This document shows, one piece after another, positions 34,192 through 42,999 of a DNA stretch of 64,000 nucleotides (the first letter of the stretch is position 1; each line of letters starts with the position of its first letter). The notes beneath the pieces are model-generated. The model was not told the origin of the DNA and did not search any database. It saw nothing but the letters and a program-made list of their open reading frames with translations. Source of the stretch: Triticum aestivum (lineage: Eukaryota > Streptophyta > Magnoliopsida > Poales > Poaceae). Location of the stretch: positions 172,417,703 to 172,481,702 of the forward strand of contig NC_057800.1 of the NCBI RefSeq assembly GCF_018294505.1, read 5' to 3'. The position numbers and the translations under genes were made by a program.

Positions 34192-34711
34192 ATCTCCCCC
34201 TTTTTGGTGATTGATGACAATATAGGTTAAGTTTTCAACGGGGATAAACATATGAAGTGTAAATACCGAAATTGAGGAATTTGATTGCAAGATATAGAAG
34301 AACTCCCCCTGACGATGTGCATAGTGAGGAATTTGCTTTTGAAGCAATGTACACTTGAAGAGTAGAATCATGGAGATCTCCCCCTATATCTTGTAATTCA
34401 TACACGCATTTAACATATAATATGAAGAGTTTGAAATGCATGATGAAATATGGTGACTGATGTGATTCAACATGCTTGCATTAACATTAATGAGGAATAA
34501 GCATGTAGAAAAAAACTCATCAAAAGTATTAGACCACCATAGAGTTTAAGTTTACAACTCGATCGAATAAAGTCTCAGAAGAACGAGAGTTGTAACTTAG
34601 AAAAAAACGCCCATATTAGTAGACCCGCTTGAAGACTAACTCAAATTTCTCCCCCTTTGTCATCGAATGACCAAAAGGATCAAAAATTAGTACTAACGCC
34701 CCTGAATAATA

Positions 34712-37700
34712 TCAAGTTGATGGAGGAGCGCCAGCATTGTTGGGGTCGTTCATCGTTGTAGGGCCTGCCGCAGTGTCGTCCAAGTCTTCATACTCGTCGG
34801 TGTCGTGGGATGAAGAATAGGAGCTGGCCACCAAGGTAGGAACTTTGAACTTCTTGGATTTCTTAAGAGGAGGTGCAGACCAGTCAAAGTTATCCTTGAG
34901 ACCCATTTGCTTCAGATCTTCTTCACCATACAGATGTGATAAGACAGCCCAGGTGCGACCGAAAACTTCATGGAGGTAGTAATGGTTTTTCTTCACTGCA
35001 TTATGTGTAGCAGTCATGTTGTGAAGAATTGAACCAAACTGACGCTTAACCCATTTATGGTTGTGATCCACCTTCTGGTGAAGACTAAGAAGCAGCTCAC
35101 GGTCAGTCATCACTCTTGGAGCTGTGGCTTGAGGAGTAGACTTGGGTGCATTTGCAGCAGAGTCATGAGTGGCAGAGTCATCATTGGTGGAATAAGATGC
35201 AGCTTTGCAAAACAGACCATCCAATGGACGAATGCCTTCATCAATGACAACAGGTGCCTTGCCATTTTCATCAGTTGAAGTAAAAGCCTGCTTGAGGACT
35301 TCAATCGGGGGCAGGTAGCTGAGGTGATTTCTGAAAATCAGCCTTGTAGTTGAGTGAAGACCTTGTTCTGAGGAATCTCATAATCCAAGGAGCATAAGGC
35401 TTCAACTCAAACGGAGAGAGTGCAACATTTGCCAGAGTCCTCATGGAGAAATCATAAAAATTGACAGGAATGCTATGAATGATGTTGAATAGCAGATTCT
35501 TCATGATGCCAACAACTTCCTCATTAGATGAGTCATGGCCTTTGATAGGACTCATTGTCCTCGTCAGAATGCGATAGACTATTATGGGCACATAGAGTAA
35601 GTCCTTTACGAGGAATTTGGTCCTTGGGGCTTGACCGGGCTGCAGAGGCTTCATTAACACTTGCATGTAATGAGCAGTGAGTTCAGGTTCTTGGGACAGG
35701 AAGCGAGCTCCTTCACTGGGTGGACTGATGGGCAGGGCATGAAGCAATTCAGAGGCCGGTGCCTTATAATGAGTATTATCGGTCATCCAGTCCAAGACCC
35801 AGGTGTTGATATCTTCATGATCACCGGTGATGTGTAGTGTCGCATAGAAATGAGGAATGAGCTCTTCATTCCAATCAACAATGTCAGAGCAAAAGTTGAG
35901 GAGGCATGCGTCATGAAGCACGCCGAGCACAGGAGAGAAGCAAGGCAATGATTCCATGTCCACGTGAGGAATATGCTCATGGTAGAAGATTTTGTCCTTG
36001 TTGAAAAGTAGTGAAGAATAGAAATTTGCCTGGCTGGCAGTCTAGAAGCGCTTCTTCCTAAGACGAGCAGAGTCATAGGGATTGTAGTCAGTGAAGAATA
36101 CATGCTCGCCAAAGAAGTCATCAGCCTTGAATTTTTGCTTCTTCAAGAATGGATCCTTTGGCTTGGGGTGAGGAGTGTCAGTCAATTGCATCACAACCTC
36201 AGGGATCTCAATCTCAGGTTCCGCATGCCAAGGAATTTCAGGTTCTTCTTCAGTGGCAGCCTGGGACTTCAATTCTTCATTTACATTTTCATTAGCACTA
36301 GTGGCTGGAATTTCTTCATGGATAGACGGAGTTGCACGAGGTTCGTCAGATCCCATTTGTACTTCAGTAGCTACAGGGGACTGAGGAATTTGTTGAAGAG
36401 GTGTGAAGAGAGGAGATTTGGGGTGCGGACATTCCCAAAAGTGATCATTCATCACTGGAGTAGTGCTTCCAATGTCCACATCTTCATCTTTTCTTCAACG
36501 CCGGCCTCTTCAGCAGTAAACTGAGGCATGGGCGAAGAGAAAATTGGTGTTGAATGGATTGCATCCACTTCAATTTCTTCATCTAGCTGTTCTGACGAAG
36601 CAGCTGAGGGAATGTCATCTTCTGATTCACTTGGCATCACATATTCTTCATCAAAAGGAACAAGGTCCTTTGATGGCATGGTTGAGATAGGAACATCATC
36701 AATTGGGTTGTCAAATGAGCTAGTCAATGGCTTCATCTTCTTCGGGGCTGAAGAACCTGATGAAGTTGATGCCTTCCTTTTCTTCACAGCTGCACGCTCT
36801 GTAGCCTTGGTCTTCTTCACATCTGATGCAGATGGAAGGATCGGAGTTGGTGTAGGCGCAGGAGGAGCAGAGGAATTTGGTTGAATTTCTTCATGCGCAA
36901 CTGATGAAGTTGCCCTGACGTCTTCACTTTCTTCAGGCACAACACTAGTGGTTGCCCTGGCAATTTCTTCAGCGGCTGGAATGCAGTCATCGGCCCTGGA
37001 ATTAACATTTTCTTCAGCAGCCTAAGTGTCATCAGCGATGCTGGCATTTTCTTTACTAGGCTGAGCAGATGCAGCAGCCTGAGGAATTTCTTGGTGCGAT
37101 TGGGCAGCAATAGTGGAGGTGAAGTTGTCAGTGAGTCTCACAAAACGAACCTTGGCTCCCAGCCAATCAGCATGGTATGCGTCAAAGTCATCACTGAGCT
37201 TCTTGATCTCAGACTGCATATTGACGAGTTCTTCAGTTGTCACAGAGACAACATTTTTCTTCAGGAAGCGCTCCTTCTTATACTGCGCTGTCTTGATCTG
37301 CCTGGCCTTTTCAAACTTCCATTTTCTTCTTGAATGAAGTGAGTCATCATATGACTTTGGCCAGGAGTCAACTTGAAATCAGGCATGGGAGTGTTGGGGT
37401 CCTTGTGCCAGAGATCAATGTAATCAAGGATCAACTTTGGATCCAAAATCAGAGGCACATTTGTGCCTTTGGCTCTAGCGGCCCTGACTTGTCTGTCTCT
37501 GATTATTTCAGCAAGTTCTTCATCATCAGCTTCATCTTCATCAGACTGTACTTGAAAAGTGACATGCTTCTTTTGGGGACTTGGTCGAGAGCCTCGTCCA
37601 GCAGTTGCCTCGGTCTTCAACAGAGTGGGACCAGTTGAAGAATGCAGTGGTGCTGAGGAACTAGCAGATGCTCCTGAGGAAATAGAGACTCCTGCTGTCC

Positions 37701-38022
37701 TTTGGCACGTGACGAGATGCGCAGGAGCAGAGGATTTGGTTGGAGAAGCTGAGGGCTTTGGCGGAGGAGCTGAGGACTTTGGAGCAGGAGCAGCATGAGG
37801 AGTTGGTCGTGAGGGCTTTGAAGAAACTGGTCGTGAGGGCATTGCTGAGGAACTTGGCCGTGAGGGCATTTGGGTAGAAGCACTTGGCTTATAAGCAGGC
37901 TTCTTTGGCATAGCCTTCTTGGGCTTACTTGCAGAGGCCTCAGCAGTGGCAGCAGCAGCAGAGTCTTCATTGAATTTCCTCACTACTTCTCTTTCTTGTC
38001 TGGCCAACTTGGCCTGGCGCAA
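34712..38022 (-). pseudogene. Sirevirus env-like (third) ORF, multiply broken
   Basis: Overlapping and adjacent minus-strand frames cover almost the whole interval: about 38022-37261, 37243-37022, 36940-36452, 36479-36042, 35963-35301 and 35224-34712. The start is Pro/Ser/Lys-rich (KPSRPTPHAAPAPK) and the middle acidic. A conserved globular portion (HEDINTWVLDWMTDN, LFNIIHSIPVNFYDF, ALSPFELKPYAPWIMRF) is followed by a helical stretch and an acidic Ser-rich tail. Frames change at several points, so the gene is inactive. Env-like is the conventional label for this position in Sireviruses; no envelope function is shown. Ends inside Gypsy sequence at 38022. Confidence 0.65.
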
Positions 38023-38576
38023 GGTTGCTTACTTGAGTATCCGGGCGATTGCAGCTTAGGCCTGCGTCCTCGGTTAAATCCGGACACATCTCTTGTGATC
38101 CGAAGAACAGTCTATACATCTCCGCGGGCGTTGCGCCCATAAAATTCTGGAGAGCTCGCGGTCCCTCTGGATTAAACTCCCACAGGTGAAGGGGGCGACG
38201 TTGAATACATCTTCGGCTCCACTCCAAAAGTCTTGATCCATAATCCAAAGTGAGGAGTAACACGGAGGAACGCTTCGCACACAACGATGAATGAGGAAAT
38301 GTGGAGGATGGACTCCGGAGCTAAGTCATGAAATTCCAGCCCGTAATAAAATAGCAGCCCCCTCACAAAGGGATCCATCGGGAAGCCTAACCCCCAAAGG
38401 AAGTGAGACATGAACACTACACTCTCACCGGGCTGGGGACTAGGAATAGCCTGCCTTTGAGCAGACAACCTATGCGGAATTTCGGCGGTCAAGAACTTAG
38501 CCTCTCTCAACTTTAGCACGTCCTCCTCCGTGACGGAGGAGGGCATCCATCGGCCGTGAAGGTCGGAACCGGACAT
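38023..38576 (-). pseudogene. Second, deleted copy of exon 1 of the antisense gene
   Basis: Matches 29698-30579 closely, starting with MSGSDLHGRW at 38576. It lacks about 330 bp (equivalent to roughly 29881-30209) with a few filler bases at the junction near 38200. The part distal to the first splice donor is cut off by the Sirevirus junction at 38022. Confidence 0.85.
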
Positions 38577-39125
38577 TGTCGAAGGTCCGAAGCGCCTGGA
38601 ATCTGGAGCCTAGGGTGTTGGAACTCGAGGCAACGGGCGAACTCGTTTGAGATTGGTAAAAGGAGTAAGGCCTTGGTCTCTTTATAAGAGGTTGAATACG
38701 AGGAGCCTTCCCCGTAACCGTTTGGGACTCACCTTTAATCGAGAAAACAAGCTAACGGGCATGATTGGGTAACCCACATCCGTATTGATGAGAATCCCGT
38801 AAAAGGGGGGCACACGATCTTTGCTTTGACAAGACGTGCCAAGGAAACCGCCTCGCAAAACACGCTGAGGTGGAAAAGTGAAAACGATTCGAGTGAAGGA
38901 CTTGGCCGTAGTGTGATGACGCACTGCGGAATACGTCGGCAGATTTGATTTGTGTCAATATTATTCTCTCTATGGCAATATGTGGAAACTTATTTTGCAG
39001 AGCCGGACACTACTCTTGGTGTTTACAATCTTCTATGAAGGATTTGGAGGAGGAACCCGCCTTGCAATGTCGAAGACAATTTGCGTGCCGGACTCGTCGT
39101 CATTGAAGCCTGGTTTAGGGGCTAC
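38577..39125 (+). repeat. Gypsy 3' interior, second copy
   Basis: Near-identical to 30580-31128, including the GGGGCTAC tract next to the LTR start. It confirms two copies of the interior 3' part of the same Gypsy family. Confidence 0.85.
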
Positions 39126-39611
39126 TGAGGGAGTCCTGGATTAGGGGGTGTTCGGGTAGCCGGACTATACCTTCAGCCGAAATCCAGGACTATGAAGATA
39201 TAAGATTGAAGACTTCGTCCCGTGTCCGGATGGGACTTTCCTTGGCGTGGAAGGCAAGCTTGGCGATGCGGATATTCAAGATCTCCTACCATTGTAACCG
39301 ACTCTGTGTAACCCTAAACCTATCCGGTACCTATATAAAGCGGATGGGTTGTAGTCCGTAGGCAATCAACTCCATACACAACAATCAAACCATAGGCTAG
39401 CTTCTAGGGTTTAGCCTCCTTGATCTCGTGGTAGATCTACTCTTGTACTACCCATATCATCAATATTAATCAAGCAGGAGTAGGGTATTACCTCCATCGA
39501 GAGGGCCCGAACCTAGGTAAAAACATCGTGTCCCTTGTCTCCTGTTACCATCCGGCCTAGACGCACAGTTCGGGACCCCCTACCCGAGATCCACCGGTTT
39601 TGACACCGACA
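39126..39611 (+). repeat. Gypsy 3' LTR (outer)
   Basis: Complete LTR, TGAGGGAGTCC to GACACCGACA, followed by GTGGC at 39612-39616, which equals the bases before the first LTR. Confidence 0.92.
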
Positions 39612-39616
39612 GTGGC

Positions 39617-39745
39617 CTTGTATACAAAAATGGAGGGAGTATAATTTGAAAGTACATTCAGATACAAACCAAACGATACAATTTTTGGTGACATGCATTC
39701 ACATTTTGCTTGTCAAATACAGTACGTGGTCAAACTTTGACCCAA
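39617..39745. mobile_element. Truncated Stowaway MITE at the Gypsy insertion site
   Basis: TGGAGGGAGTATAATTTG and GTGGTCAAACTTTGACCCAAAA are typical MITE blocks. The element appears to have been hit or truncated next to the retrotransposon. Confidence 0.4.
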
Positions 39746-39776
39746 AATACGCGAAACAACAAAAAAATACTTCCAA

Positions 39777-39975
39777 GACCAGCGCCGCTCTTCCACTCTT
39801 CTCCTCTTAAACCACCACCACTCCTCTCCTGTTCCAATCTAAATGCAGCGCCGCTCCTCTCCTCTTCCATTTCAAAACCACCGCCCCTCCTCTCCTATTC
39901 CAGTCCAAAACCAGCGTCGCTCCTCTCCCGTTCTAATCCAAAACCAGCGCTATTCCTCTCCTCTTCCATTCAAAA
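39777..39975 (+). repeat. 33-bp minisatellite, about six units
   Basis: Units of the form AAAACCAGCGTCGCTCCTCT recur every 33 bp. Being a multiple of three, the array reads as an 11-residue repeat (KPPPLLSYSSP) in one plus frame that ends just before the ATG at 40017. It is more likely leader than coding sequence. Confidence 0.8.
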
Positions 39976-40016
39976 ACCACCGCTGGTGAGTGAAGGTGCT
40001 GTGGAGAAGTAGATCG

Positions 40017-40434
40017 ATGGAGGAGTACAACCGATACGTGAGGATCGTAGACAGCGACCCTGTGAAGCTAGCTAGGATGTTGGAGATACAGTATTGGTTT
40101 GACAACAAGGACCAACTAGCAGTGACGGCGACATCCATGGCCAAATATCTGCAACAGAGCAAAAAGGCGGCGATACTCCCGGAGGGAGTCGCGCCGGAGT
40201 ACATAGAGCTGCTCCTCTAGGCCATGGAGCAAACGGATTCACCGAATCCGATCGTGAGGGAGCGGTGGCGGGAGTATCGATCCCAGATGGAGCATCCACC
40301 AGAGATTGAAGGATCGAGCATCTACAGGGTGTCGTTTGTGACGGTGTCCTGCCAGAGAGAGCCGGTGGAGTCTTCGTTGACCGAACCCAACTGCAAGAGG
40401 AGAAAAGCAGTTGGCCCGACGACGCTTCCCCGCC
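40017..40434 (+). pseudogene. Unknown gene with one in-frame TAG, cut by assembly gap
   Basis: Starts at ATG 40017 (context GATCGATGG) and stays in one frame into the gap at 40435. It encodes an acidic, helical protein (EYNRYVRIVDSDPVKLARML, ATSMAKYLQQSKKAAILPEG), then after a TAG at 40218-40220 continues in frame (MEQTDSPNPIVRERWREYRS) to a basic end (NCKRRKAVG). I recognise no domain. The TAG may be a former CAG. The 3' part is hidden by N, and sequence after the gap (40651-40720) could be its 3' end. Confidence 0.5.
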
Positions 40435-40650
40435 NNNNNNNNNNNNNNNNNNNNNNNNNNNNNNNNNNNNNNNNNNNNNNNNNNNNNNNNNNNNNNNNNN
40501 NNNNNNNNNNNNNNNNNNNNNNNNNNNNNNNNNNNNNNNNNNNNNNNNNNNNNNNNNNNNNNNNNNNNNNNNNNNNNNNNNNNNNNNNNNNNNNNNNNNN
40601 NNNNNNNNNNNNNNNNNNNNNNNNNNNNNNNNNNNNNNNNNNNNNNNNNN
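40435..40650. other. Assembly gap (216 N)
   Basis: Undetermined bases within or just after the unknown gene. Confidence 0.99.
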
Positions 40651-41176
40651 GTTGTGAATTGTCAGGAGGAGCTTAGGGTTGTCAGTATTTGCAGGTTGTG
40701 AATTGTGTTTTGTGTTGTGTATTTTGAGAGTACTTTCAGATATGAATGTCTTTTGAATTTCAGATTTGCAGTATTGAGCATATAAAGTATTTTATGAATT
40801 CTAGAGATCTATTTTTAGCACTTAAAAATGTAGTTTCATAGGAGTATAAAAGTGCAGACAATGTGATTCTCATAGAAGAAACTGCAAGTTTCAGTTTCAG
40901 ATAAGAAACTGCAAGTTCAGTTCAGATAAGAAACTGCAACTTTCAGAGGCAGAGCATTTATATTAACACGACCTTTTCAAACAGGGTTAACATCATGTTG
41001 GAAGTTTTATTCATGGTCGAAAATGGAACTACCAGCCAGTTAACATCATGCTGATCAACATTCATGCATAGCACATCTTCATATGATGCACAGTCAAAAT
41101 GCCCACACAACGTCGAGTGTGCGAAACACAGAGAAAACGAGGGACAAAGTTTTGGCAAGTGTTGGACGTGGTTTTG
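40651..41176. other. Intergenic, AT-rich
   Basis: Contains three imperfect direct copies of AGAAACTGCAAGTT-type words at 40876-40945. No gene is supported. Confidence 0.4.
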
Positions 41177-41321
41177 GGCTGCCCCGTCTAGGATTTCATT
41201 TTTAACATGCGCAGCCCAAGACCTCGGATGGGAGGTCCATAGGCCTGTTTGTATTTTCTTAGGGCCGTCATGTATCGACCGGCCTATGGACATCCCATCC
41301 GAGGTTTTATTTTTGGCAGCC
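41177..41321. repeat. Hairpin with 25-bp arms
   Basis: 41221-41245 (ACCTCGGATGGGAGGTCCAT...) and 41281-41305 are inverted with one mismatch. A second outer pair, GGGCTGCC (41177) and GGCAGCCC (41314), extends the symmetry. The loop is 35 bases. Confidence 0.7.
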
Positions 41322-41466
41322 CAATTTATGTATTTTTTTGAAGAAAACGCAGAGGTCTGTTCTATTTTTCTATATAAGAATAGGAACGCCAGGTCCAATT
41401 TATGTTTCCCTTCTAACTATATTATATATATTTAAATTATTTTATATGTTGACTGTTTAGTTCACA

Positions 41467-41793
41467 TACTCCCTCCTTTTCGGTTTATAGGGCTTATCTC
41501 AAAATTTTAGTTTTTCCATTTTATAAGTCTCAATTTGGTTGTTTTCCATCACATGTTCAGATTCCAAGGTGCATTAAATCATTGCATGCAAGTATTAAGA
41601 GAAAATTGAACAATGGATGTACTTTATGCATGCATGCATTGCAATTTATGCATTGATAAACATAATTTTTTGAGGAAAACAAGTGCATTAATTAGGTGCT
41701 TTTGCAAACTACAAAAAGTATTCCACCATTCATCATCTACCTTGGTTGGTGAGATTTTTGAATTGAGCCCTATAAACCGAAAAGGAGGGAGTA
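41467..41793. mobile_element. Stowaway-like MITE, 327 bp, inside the LINE 5' end
   Basis: TACTCCCTCCTTTTCGGTTT at the left and the inverted AAACCGAAAAGGAGGGAGTA at the right, with TATAGGGCT / AGCCCTATA extending the TIR to 28 bp and TA flanks. The interior recurs in decayed form at 6430-6670. Confidence 0.9.
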
Positions 41794-41877
41794 ATTGGCA
41801 AATAGATCTCGCCGCCACCCCCCGCCTCCTGACTCCAGGCGTTCCTGCCCCCCTCAGCAAGTCCGCTCGCACGCCCC

Positions 41878-42987
41878 ATGGAGTCGCCGGCCGTATCCAC
41901 GAGGGAATGGCTGGAAGACAGACAGATGTACAAGATGCATCTCCCGCATGTCTACAAAGCCTTCCGGCGGATGCTCCAGCCGCTCGACTCCGTTGTGCCG
42001 GCGGTGCTGCGGGAGACTTGAGGGAGGAGATGGAGGGAGCGGGCGATGCGGATCCGTGACGACGCTCTCTCCTGGACCCAGTGCACGCGCGAATGGGGGG
42101 AAGCAGAGGAGGAAGCTGCGAGGGAGGAAGCTGAGGAGGGACCGATTCCGTTCTCTCACTCGCGCAAGTATGCTCAGATGTGCAAGGATCATGTGGATTG
42201 GGAGCTGCTGAATCTAGCCTTGCGGGTCTACTTTGAAGGAGATTTCTCAGAGAAGCACAGGATGCCCCACCCCAGTGAGCCGCCGATTGCGTTCGTTCGA
42301 TGGGCGAAAGGAGAAGTGAATTCAGGAGATCCACGTTGTGCTGCGAGATGGGAATGCTTGACTGGACTCATGCCCACCAGCACGCCACTGGAGCCGGAGC
42401 AGGTGGATCCCCTACCTTACCTCTCCCCCAAACCTGCAGAAGATTGAAATTAGGCTTGCAATCTGCTTCACTTGAGCTGTCTGGTGGTTATTTCTGCTTC
42501 CTGAGAGACAACATCTGGCTGGAGGATGAGAAGGAACCAGGAACTCCGATGAATTTCCCCTATCACAATGGGGGGAGCGTCGGTTGGGCAGTGGTACGGC
42601 CCACCTCCGCCCCAAATGGGGCACAATCTAGGCAGGCTCCTGTAATTGCCCAAGATCAATCTGCTGGTGGTTCTGACTCTCAGATCAGTGGGAAATCTCA
42701 AGGCAAGAATGAGCAAAAGAAGAGATAGGACATCCAGAAAACTGCTCCTGCCCCTGCTTCGGGCCATATGGCATACTCTGAGGTGATCTGCTACAACTGT
42801 GGGGAACTAGGGCATCATTTGGATAAATGTGTCAAGCCCAAGAGTTGTTTTATCTGCAAAATGGTTATCCATAAAGTTGAGAATTACCCTGTCAGAAGGA
42901 AAACCCACAGTTCTGCTAGATATGTTGGAAGTGCTACTCCAGGATTATGTCCACCATTGAAAGAATTTTCTGTGACACATAATTAGA
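41878..42987 (+). pseudogene. LINE ORF1 (nucleic-acid-binding, CCHC)
   Basis: Starts at ATG 41878 (MESPAVSTREWLEDRQMY). An in-frame TGA at 42019-42021 (possibly former CGA) interrupts a helical region, which then continues (MRIRDDALSWTQCTREWGEA) to 42447. A frame change leads to a second segment and to a zinc knuckle CYNCGELGHHLDKC around 42791-42832. A second knuckle (CFICKMVIHKVENYP) has Tyr in place of its final Cys. ORF1 proteins bind LINE RNA. Confidence 0.7.
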
Positions 42988-42999
42988 TAGTTTCTTTCC

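Larger units (their letters stand above)
31603..38022 (-). mobile_element. Sirevirus-type Copia fragment with one internal LTR
   Basis: Read on the minus strand the order is env-like ORF (38022-34712), several purine tracts, LTR (34191-32672), primer-binding site, gag (32604-31603). Upstream of the LTR at least four copies of a GGGGGAGA-type tract appear (near 34647, 34378, 34300 and 34195), the last one abutting the LTR start TGTAAGTGC. Repeated purine tracts and an extra ORF after pol are recorded hallmarks of Sireviruses. Reverse transcriptase and integrase are absent. Both outer ends are broken inside Gypsy sequence. Confidence 0.75.
22461..39616 (+). mobile_element. Composite Gypsy locus with three LTRs and 5-bp duplication GTGGC
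   Basis: GTGGC precedes the first LTR (22461-22465) and follows the last LTR (39612-39616), so the outer limits come from one insertion. The LTRs (22466-22950, 31129-31602, 39126-39611) share the start TGAGGGAGTCCTGGATTAGG and are alike over their whole length; by eye the outer two differ at about a dozen places in 485. The gag-protease region reads plus. The interior also contains an antisense gene, a Sirevirus-type fragment (31603-38022) and a second partial copy of the antisense gene (38023-39125). The LTR resembles the Triticeae family often called Fatima; the name is from memory. No reverse transcriptase or integrase is visible, so the element looks non-autonomous. Confidence 0.85.

Noticed and set aside
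34712..38022. Env-like ORF considered as a sign of an infectious virus
   Set aside because: The label is positional, the frames are broken in several places, and polymerase genes are absent. It is a decayed retrotransposon fragment.
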